A DNA stretch of 64,000 nt, from the NCBI GenBank assembly GCA_016704275.1, contig JADJAK010000001.1, forward strand, positions 248,001-312,000, written 5' to 3'. Positions 59,167-64,000 of the stretch are shown here, piece after piece (the first letter of the stretch is position 1; every line of letters begins with the position of its first letter). The notes beneath the pieces were generated by a model that saw only the letters and a list, made by a program, of their open reading frames with translations, was not told the DNA's origin and ran no database searches. The translations under genes and the position numbers were made by a program. This DNA is from Gemmatimonadota bacterium (GTDB lineage Bacteria > Gemmatimonadota > Gemmatimonadetes > Gemmatimonadales > GWC2-71-9).

Positions 59167-59834
59167 GCGGAGCCGGTGAGGCAGTTGCTGCGCACGGGGC
59201 AGATCTCGCAGCGGGCCACGCGGGCCGTGCAGATGAGCGCGCCGAGTTCCATCAGGGCCTGATTGGTGGCCCAGGCTGAGGGGCCGCGGCGCGGGACGAG
59301 TGCCTTGGCGGTGTCCCAGAGGATGTGCTCGCCGGCGGCGCCCTTCGGCAGCTCGGGATGGAAGACGCGGCGCAGCACCCGGGCCACGTTGGTGTCGACG
59401 GCCGGTTCGGCGGACTCCCAGGCGAATGACGCCACCGCACCGGCGGTGTAGCGACCGACACCTGGCAGGGCGCGCAACGCTTCGGCCTCCTGTGGCAAAT
59501 TGCCGTCGTGATCCGTCACCACGGTGCGAGCAAGAGCGTGCAGGTTCGCCGCGCGCCGATAATAGCCGAGACCGGCCCACGCTTCGCGGACCCGTTTCGG
59601 GCGTGCAGCGGCCAGATGCTGGATGGTGGGGAAGCGGTCGAGGAAGCGGTGCCAGTAGCCTTCGACCCGTGAGACCTGGGTCTGTTGCAGCATCACTTCG
59701 GAGACGAGCACCTGGTACGGATCGCGGGTGCGGCGCCACGGCAGGTCCCGGCCATGCTGGCGGAACCACGCCACGAGACGGCGCTTGAAGCGGAGGCGGT
59801 GCGTCCGCGCATCGGGGATGGACTTGGGGCTCAC
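59103..59834 (-). CDS. mutY: A/G-specific adenine glycosylase, short form
   Basis: 243-residue DNA repair enzyme. SEVMLQQTQVSRV (about 42-54) holds the catalytic Glu, LPGVGRYTAGAVASFA the helix-hairpin-helix and PAVDTNVARVL the Asp. The 4Fe-4S cluster is bound by CTARVARCEICPVRSNC. MutY removes adenine opposite 8-oxoguanine. The usual C-terminal 8-oxoG-recognition (Nudix-like) domain of about 120 residues is absent; a basic tail ends the protein. GTG 59834 was chosen since it begins near the conserved region. The 3' end overlaps the opposite gene by 64 bases. Confidence 0.87.
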   Translation of the reverse strand: MSPKSIPDARTHRLRFKRRLVAWFRQHGRDLPWRRTRDPYQVLVSEVMLQQTQVSRVEGYWHRFLDRFPTIQHLAAARPKRVREAWAGLGYYRRAANLHALARTVVTDHDGNLPQEAEALRALPGVGRYTAGAVASFAWESAEPAVDTNVARVLRRVFHPELPKGAAGEHILWDTAKALVPRRGPSAWATNQALMELGALICTARVARCEICPVRSNCLTGSAQPRGASLSKATVRSRSRGKV

Positions 59835-59886
59835 CGTCGGACAAGATAAGGGGGACGATGTCGAGACAGCCTGAGGGGAGGAGCCG

Positions 59887-60672
59887 TTGAGCGGAGTCGT
59901 CGCGCAGGTCCAGCACCGCGCCGGGCGGATCGTGCTTGACACGCTCTCGGCGGTCGGTCGCTTTGCGCAACTCGTCGCCGAAATGGGGCGCGGGCTGGCC
60001 GAGTGGCGGATCTGGCTGCCCCGCACCCGGGACGAGTGCTGGAGCATCGGCGTCGGCTCGCTCTTCATCGTGCTGCTGATCTCTTCGTTCGCCGGCGCGG
60101 TGACCGCCCTGCAGGCCGGCTATCAGTTCACCGGCAACATCCCCATCTACGTGGTCGGGTCATTGGTCACGGAGTCGATTGTGCTGGAACTCGGGCCGGT
60201 GCTCGTGGGACTGGTCCTGGCCGGACGCATCGGCGCCCGGTATGCCGCCGAACTCGGGACGATGCGGGTGACCGAGCAGATCGACGCGCTCGAATCGCTC
60301 GGACGCGCACCCTCGTCGCACTTGCTCGTGCCGCGCGTGATGGCGTGCCTGATCATGATCCCGATGCTGGTCATCATCGCCGACGTGGTCGGTGTGGCAG
60401 CGGGGTGGCTCGCGGCGAAGCAGGCCCTGCCGATTTCCGATCAGGATTTCACCTACGGCGCGCGCGTCTACTGGCGGCCGTTCGATGCCTACTATTCGAT
60501 CATCAAGGCCTTCTTCTTCGCGGGCGCCATCGGGCTGATCTCCTGCTACCGCGGCTTCACGACCCAGCAAGGGGCCGAGGGCGTCGGCCGCGCCACCACG
60601 GGCGCGGTCGTCACCATCTCGGTGGTGATCCTGTTGCTCGACACGCTCCTCGCCAAGCTGTTGCTGAACTAG
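59887..60672 (+). CDS. mlaE: MlaE-type phospholipid ABC permease
   Basis: 261-residue inner-membrane protein with five to six helices. SFAGAVTALQAGYQF, LVTESIVLELGPVLVGLVLA, GTMRVTEQIDALESLG and SCYRGFTTQQGAEGVG are all family signatures (MlaE/YrbE). It moves lipids between the inner membrane and MlaD. TTG 59887 has GGAGGAG just upstream. One base separates it from mlaF at the stop (TAG-ATG). Confidence 0.92.
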   Translation: MSGVVAQVQHRAGRIVLDTLSAVGRFAQLVAEMGRGLAEWRIWLPRTRDECWSIGVGSLFIVLLISSFAGAVTALQAGYQFTGNIPIYVVGSLVTESIVLELGPVLVGLVLAGRIGARYAAELGTMRVTEQIDALESLGRAPSSHLLVPRVMACLIMIPMLVIIADVVGVAAGWLAAKQALPISDQDFTYGARVYWRPFDAYYSIIKAFFFAGAIGLISCYRGFTTQQGAEGVGRATTGAVVTISVVILLLDTLLAKLLLN

Positions 60673-61419
60673 ATGATCGAGATCAAGAACCTCGCGAAGC
60701 GCTTCGGCGCCCAGGTGATCCTCGACGGCGTGAATCTCGTCGTGCAGGAAGGGGAGACCATGGCGCTGCTCGGTCCCTCCGGGACCGGCAAGAGCGTCCT
60801 GCTCAAGCACATCATCGGCCTGATCCGGCCCGACGACGGCGAAGTGATCGTCGATGGACAGAACGTGGCCCTGCTGGGGCGCAAGGAACTCTCGGCGCTG
60901 CGTGGCACCATCGGGTACGTCTTCCAGAACGGGGCACTGTTCGACTCGATGAACGTGTACGAGAACATCCGCCTCGGCCTCACCAAGCCGGAAGAGTTCG
61001 GCAACAAGGAAATTGCCGAGGCGCGGGTGGCCGAGTGCCTGCGGCTGGTGAACCTGGTGCCTGAGACGCTCAAGAAGATGCCGGCCGAATTGTCGGGCGG
61101 GATGAAGAAGCGGGTCGGCATTGCCCGGGCGATCGCCGGGCGGCCAAAGTACCTGCTGTACGACGAGCCGACGTCGGGGCTGGATCCGGTCAACTCCGAC
61201 ATCATCGACGCGCTGATCAAGCGCCTCGACACCGAGCTCGGCGTCACCTCGATCATGGTGACCCACGACGTGCGCGGCGCGTTCCGCACCGCCGACCGGA
61301 TTGCCCTGCTCACGGCCGGGAAGGTCGTGGCGGTGGGCACGCCGGCCGAGTTCCGCGAATCGACCGTACCCGAGGTGCGCGCCTTCCTGGAGCGCGACTT
61401 CGACAACGAGCCTCTCTGA
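60673..61419 (+). CDS. mlaF: MlaF-type phospholipid ABC ATPase
   Basis: 248-residue ATPase. Walker A GPSGTGKSVLLKHIIGL (about 35-51), FQNGALFDSMNVYENI, LSGGMKKRVGIARAI and Walker B YLLYDEPTSGLDPVNS. The KSV after Walker A and KKRVGIARA signature are MlaF-like. ATG 60673 directly follows the mlaE stop. The next gene begins 13 bases later. Confidence 0.94.
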   Translation: MIEIKNLAKRFGAQVILDGVNLVVQEGETMALLGPSGTGKSVLLKHIIGLIRPDDGEVIVDGQNVALLGRKELSALRGTIGYVFQNGALFDSMNVYENIRLGLTKPEEFGNKEIAEARVAECLRLVNLVPETLKKMPAELSGGMKKRVGIARAIAGRPKYLLYDEPTSGLDPVNSDIIDALIKRLDTELGVTSIMVTHDVRGAFRTADRIALLTAGKVVAVGTPAEFRESTVPEVRAFLERDFDNEPL

Positions 61420-61432
61420 CCATGAGCAACTG

Positions 61433-62311
61433 ATGCACTCCTATCACAAGGAAGCCACCGTCGGCGCCGTCGTCATCGTGGCCATCGCTGCGTTCATTGG
61501 CGGAACCCTCTGGCTGCGCGGGAAGTCGATCGGCACGCCCGAGCTGAACGTGGTCTTCGCCGACATCGGCAACCTCAAGGAGGGGGCGCCGGTGCGCATC
61601 TCCGGGGCCCCGGTGGGCCGCGTCGAGGAGATCGTGTTCGAAGGCGTCGGCAAGGTGCGCGTCGGCGTGGTCTTCTCGGTCGACAACATCACGCCGGCCG
61701 CGACGGCGCGCGCCTCGATCGGCTCGATCGGGATGCTCGGCGACGCGGTGATCAACCTCGACCCGGGGCAGGGCGCCCCGCTGGCCCGTGGTGCCACGAT
61801 TCAGGGGACGACCGAGGTGGGCCTGTTCGACAAGGGCGCCGTGCTGGCCGATCAGGCCACGATCGCCATGACGTCGCTGAACAAGATGCTCGACACTGCG
61901 CTGGTGGTGGAGCTGCGGCAGACGCTCGCCGCGAGCCAGCGCTTGCTGAGCTACTACGGCGACTCAAAGAACGGTCCGACCGCCGAAGTGAACGCCACGA
62001 TGCGGGCGTTGCGGACGACCTCCGCCCGGCTCGACTCGACGCTCGCCGGCGTCGACGCCCCGGCGCTCCAGGCGCGGCTCGACACCACCATGCGGTCGGC
62101 GGGGAACCTCTCCGACCGGCTGGCGGCCACCAGTACCCGGGTCGATGCCATGCTGGCCCGGATCGAGCGCGGGGAAGGGACCCTCGGGAAGCTCGCCAGC
62201 GATACCCTGCTCTACAGCGACCTTCGGCGCACGATGAAGGCAACGGCCGACCTGATCGACGAGATCAAGAAGAACCCCGGCAAGCTGGGCATCACCATCC
62301 GGGTCTTCTAG
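61433..62311 (+). CDS. mlaD: MlaD-type MCE protein
   Basis: 292-residue anchored MCE-domain protein. An N-terminal helix (about 10-28) is followed by the MCE domain (about 36-115) with DIGNLKEGAPVRISGAPVG and SIGMLGDAVINLDPG. A long helical region (about 120-290) follows, with a repeated, low-complexity pattern (TTSARLDSTL, RLDTTMRS, RVDAMLARI). The hexameric MCE ring forms a channel for phospholipids. ATG 61433 lies close to a tiny frame (61422). No mlaB or mlaC gene is present here. Confidence 0.9.
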   Translation: MHSYHKEATVGAVVIVAIAAFIGGTLWLRGKSIGTPELNVVFADIGNLKEGAPVRISGAPVGRVEEIVFEGVGKVRVGVVFSVDNITPAATARASIGSIGMLGDAVINLDPGQGAPLARGATIQGTTEVGLFDKGAVLADQATIAMTSLNKMLDTALVVELRQTLAASQRLLSYYGDSKNGPTAEVNATMRALRTTSARLDSTLAGVDAPALQARLDTTMRSAGNLSDRLAATSTRVDAMLARIERGEGTLGKLASDTLLYSDLRRTMKATADLIDEIKKNPGKLGITIRVF

Positions 62312-62407
62312 GGAACCTGCCCCCGGTCGGTGGCGTATCCGAGGTTAGACTTTGGGGCGGCCCATCCGGTCGCCCCGTTCGTTGCGCGCCAATTCCCGGG
62401 AGTTCCC

Positions 62408-62968
62408 GTGTCCGACATGCAGCAGCACATCCGCGGCATCCTCCTCGCCCTGGGCGAGGACCCCGACCGTGACGGCCTTCAGAAGACGCCGGAGCGGGTC
62501 GAGAAGGCGATGCAGTTCCTCACCCAGGGGTACCAGCAGAGCGCCGAGAAGGTGATCGGCGACGCGCTGTTCGAGGAGACGCACCACAACATGGTGCTGG
62601 TCCGCGACATCGAGTTCTACTCGATGTGCGAGCACCACATGCTGCCGTTCTTCGGGAAGGCGCACGTCGCCTACATCCCGGGGGGGAAGATCGTCGGGCT
62701 GTCGAAGATGGCGCGGGTGGTGGACGTGTTCGCGCGTCGCCTGCAGGTGCAGGAGCGGATGACGGACCAGATCGCCGACGCACTCGGCCAGCAATTGCAG
62801 CCGCGGGGCGTCGGCGTGGTGATCGAGGCGCAGCACCTCTGCATGATGATGCGCGGCGTGCAGAAGCAGGACAGCAGCACGATCACCTCGGCGATGCGCG
62901 GCGCCTTCCTCGACGACGCCGCGACGCGTGAGGAATTCCTCCGACTGGTGCACAGCCGCTCGCGATGA
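62408..62968 (+). CDS. folE: GTP cyclohydrolase I
   Basis: 186-residue enzyme that makes dihydroneopterin triphosphate, first step of folate synthesis. The zinc ligands CEHHMLPF (about 76-83) and HLCMMMRGV (about 144-152) and the motif GKIVGLSKMARVVDVFARR are intact. GTG 62408 has GGGAG about 5 bases upstream; ATG 62417 is an alternative. It overlaps rnz by 4 bases (ATGA). Confidence 0.95.
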   Translation: MSDMQQHIRGILLALGEDPDRDGLQKTPERVEKAMQFLTQGYQQSAEKVIGDALFEETHHNMVLVRDIEFYSMCEHHMLPFFGKAHVAYIPGGKIVGLSKMARVVDVFARRLQVQERMTDQIADALGQQLQPRGVGVVIEAQHLCMMMRGVQKQDSSTITSAMRGAFLDDAATREEFLRLVHSRSR

Positions 62969-63894
62969 TCCAGATCACCTTCCTTGGCACCAGTGCCGCG
63001 GTCCCGACGGTGGATCGCAACGTCGCCGCCCTGATGATCCAGCGGGCCGGCGAGTCGCTGCTGTTCGATTGCGGCGAGGGAACGCAGCGGCAGATGATGC
63101 GCTACGGCACCGGCTTTCTGGTGAACGAGATCTTCCTCACGCACTACCACACCGACCATACCCTCGGCATCCCGGGCCTGCTGCGCGGGATGTCGATGCA
63201 GGCGCGCACCGCACCGCTCCGCTTCTACGGCCCGCGAGGCGCCGAACGGACGATCGGTCAGCTGGTGGCGCTCGGGATGGATCGGACGAAGTTCGAGGTC
63301 GAGATCACCGAACTGAAGCCGGGCGACGTGCTGTCGCGCGGCGACTACGACCTGGTGGTCGGCGAGGCGGCGCACCGTGGCGAATGCCTGGCGTATGCGC
63401 TGGCTGAGCATGAGCGGCTCGGGCGATTCGATCCCGACTTGGCGCGGTCGCTTGGCATCCCCGAGGGACCGCTCTGGGGGAAGCTGCATCGTGGCGAGGC
63501 GGTGCCGGATGGCACCGGCCGGATGGTGACGTCGGAGACGCTGGTCGGTCCGTCGCGCCGCGGTCGCAAGGTGGTGTACACGGGCGACACGGTGCCCTGC
63601 GAGAGCGTGCGCACCCTGGCTCAGGGCGCGGACCTGCTGATCCACGAAGCGACGTTCGGCGAGGACGAAAAGGAGCGCGCCCTCGAGACGCGGCACAGCC
63701 TGGCGCGCGAGGCGGCGATGGTGGCCCGCGACGCAGGCGTCCGCCAGCTCTACCTCACCCACATCTCGGCGCGGTACAGCCGCGAGGCTCCCGAGCTTGC
63801 GGCGCAGGCGCGCGCGGTGTTTCCCGATACCACGATTGCACGGGACGGGATGATCGTCGAGGTCGGGTTCGGGGACGACGCGAAGTTGTCCTGA
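62965..63894 (+). CDS. rnz: Ribonuclease Z
   Basis: 309-residue metallo-beta-lactamase endonuclease that matures tRNA 3' ends. THYHTDHTLGIPGLLRGM (about 59-76) is the HxHxDH site, with LFDCGEGTQRQ (about 33-43), the YTGDTVPCES segment and TRHSLAREAA and LTHISARY further on, all typical of tRNase Z. ATG 62965 overlaps folE (ATGA). Confidence 0.94.
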   Translation: MIQITFLGTSAAVPTVDRNVAALMIQRAGESLLFDCGEGTQRQMMRYGTGFLVNEIFLTHYHTDHTLGIPGLLRGMSMQARTAPLRFYGPRGAERTIGQLVALGMDRTKFEVEITELKPGDVLSRGDYDLVVGEAAHRGECLAYALAEHERLGRFDPDLARSLGIPEGPLWGKLHRGEAVPDGTGRMVTSETLVGPSRRGRKVVYTGDTVPCESVRTLAQGADLLIHEATFGEDEKERALETRHSLAREAAMVARDAGVRQLYLTHISARYSREAPELAAQARAVFPDTTIARDGMIVEVGFGDDAKLS

Positions 63895-64000
63895 GCGATG
63901 CGCGCCAGCCGCGCGCAGTCGGCCCTGGCGCCCGCAGGGCGGCGGGGCCTCCGAAGCCGCGGTACTCGGTACTCCCGGCGGGCGGGCCCGACCTGGGGGC
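63895..64000 (+). other. Window end, no gene recognised
   Basis: The last 106 bases have high GC and an ATG at 63898, but too little sequence to judge a coding region. A short direct repeat ggtactc occurs near 63961-63975. No terminator hairpin with a T-run is seen after rnz. Confidence 0.4.

Overview
The window is about 68% GC by eye, densely packed and free of rRNA, tRNA, insertion sequences, phage genes or CRISPR. It looks like ordinary chromosome of a Gram-negative bacterium. My best guess is a member of the Gemmatimonadota. The reasons are two tandem GWxTD-domain proteins, a PEP-CTERM protein, a large HExxHxxGxxH lipoprotein of the DUF5117/DUF4953 type, a plant-type FabI, propeller lipoproteins, an OmpA-type porin and a separate MlaE-MlaF-MlaD lipid transport operon. 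The taxonomic call is from memory of these families; no rRNA is present to prove it.

Layout. 1-1254: end of a caa3/aa3-type cytochrome c oxidase operon (subunits I, III, IV). 1375-2664: a PEP-CTERM secreted protein behind a possible sigma-54 promoter. 2692-4602 (minus): fabI, a DUF423 membrane protein and a YkgJ-type cysteine-cluster protein. 4796-10662 (minus): a YbbA/YbbP-like ABC system and a zinc metalloprotease, divergent from a TesA-like esterase as in E. coli. 11434-16201: a MacB-type permease, an AI-2E/PerM family transporter, an OmpA-family porin and an outer-membrane protein. 16358-19673: two GWxTD proteins. 19720-29134: a nine-gene arginine operon, argG-(unknown P-loop protein)-argC-argD-argF'-argB-argE-argH-argR. 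The genes mostly overlap by 4 to 23 bases. The operon continues into a Kelch-type lipoprotein and a CPBP membrane protease. The carbamoyltransferase is of the N-acyl-ornithine class, so the route probably runs through N-acyl-citrulline. No N-acetylglutamate synthase gene is recognisable in the window, and the P-loop protein is the only operon gene without a known role.

31722-37411 (minus): a HAD phosphatase, then an SNF2-type helicase and an Eco57I-like adenine methyltransferase that form a possible two-gene defence or epigenetic module. 37532-40059 (minus): a secreted protein, a family 2 glycosyltransferase and an RsbRD-like protein. 40105-43816: LD-carboxypeptidase, alpha/beta hydrolase, Nudix hydrolase and a propeller lipoprotein. 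43966-46747: MntR, MntH and an outer-membrane protein. 46788-50909: an AttEFGH-like ABC cassette ending in a CrtC/AttH-type protein with an N-terminal membrane anchor. 50906-57928: small enzymes, a DUF4384 protein with a repetitive tail, and a glutamine-dependent NAD synthetase split in two. 57925-59834: a class V aminotransferase-like protein and a short MutY. 59887-63894: mlaE-mlaF-mlaD, folE and rnz.

Three patterns cut across the genes. First, six intergenic spots that touch or closely follow stop codons hold tandem repeats with a strict 7-base period, usually followed by an inverted partner; the heptamer differs between spots but two of the four types recur about 30-40 kb apart. Second, many gene junctions are NTGA overlaps, including two CTGA cases where CTG is the only sensible start; a third CTG start has a perfect Shine-Dalgarno. 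Third, argG and perhaps mntR look leaderless, and argG has a likely ArgR operator on its -10 element.
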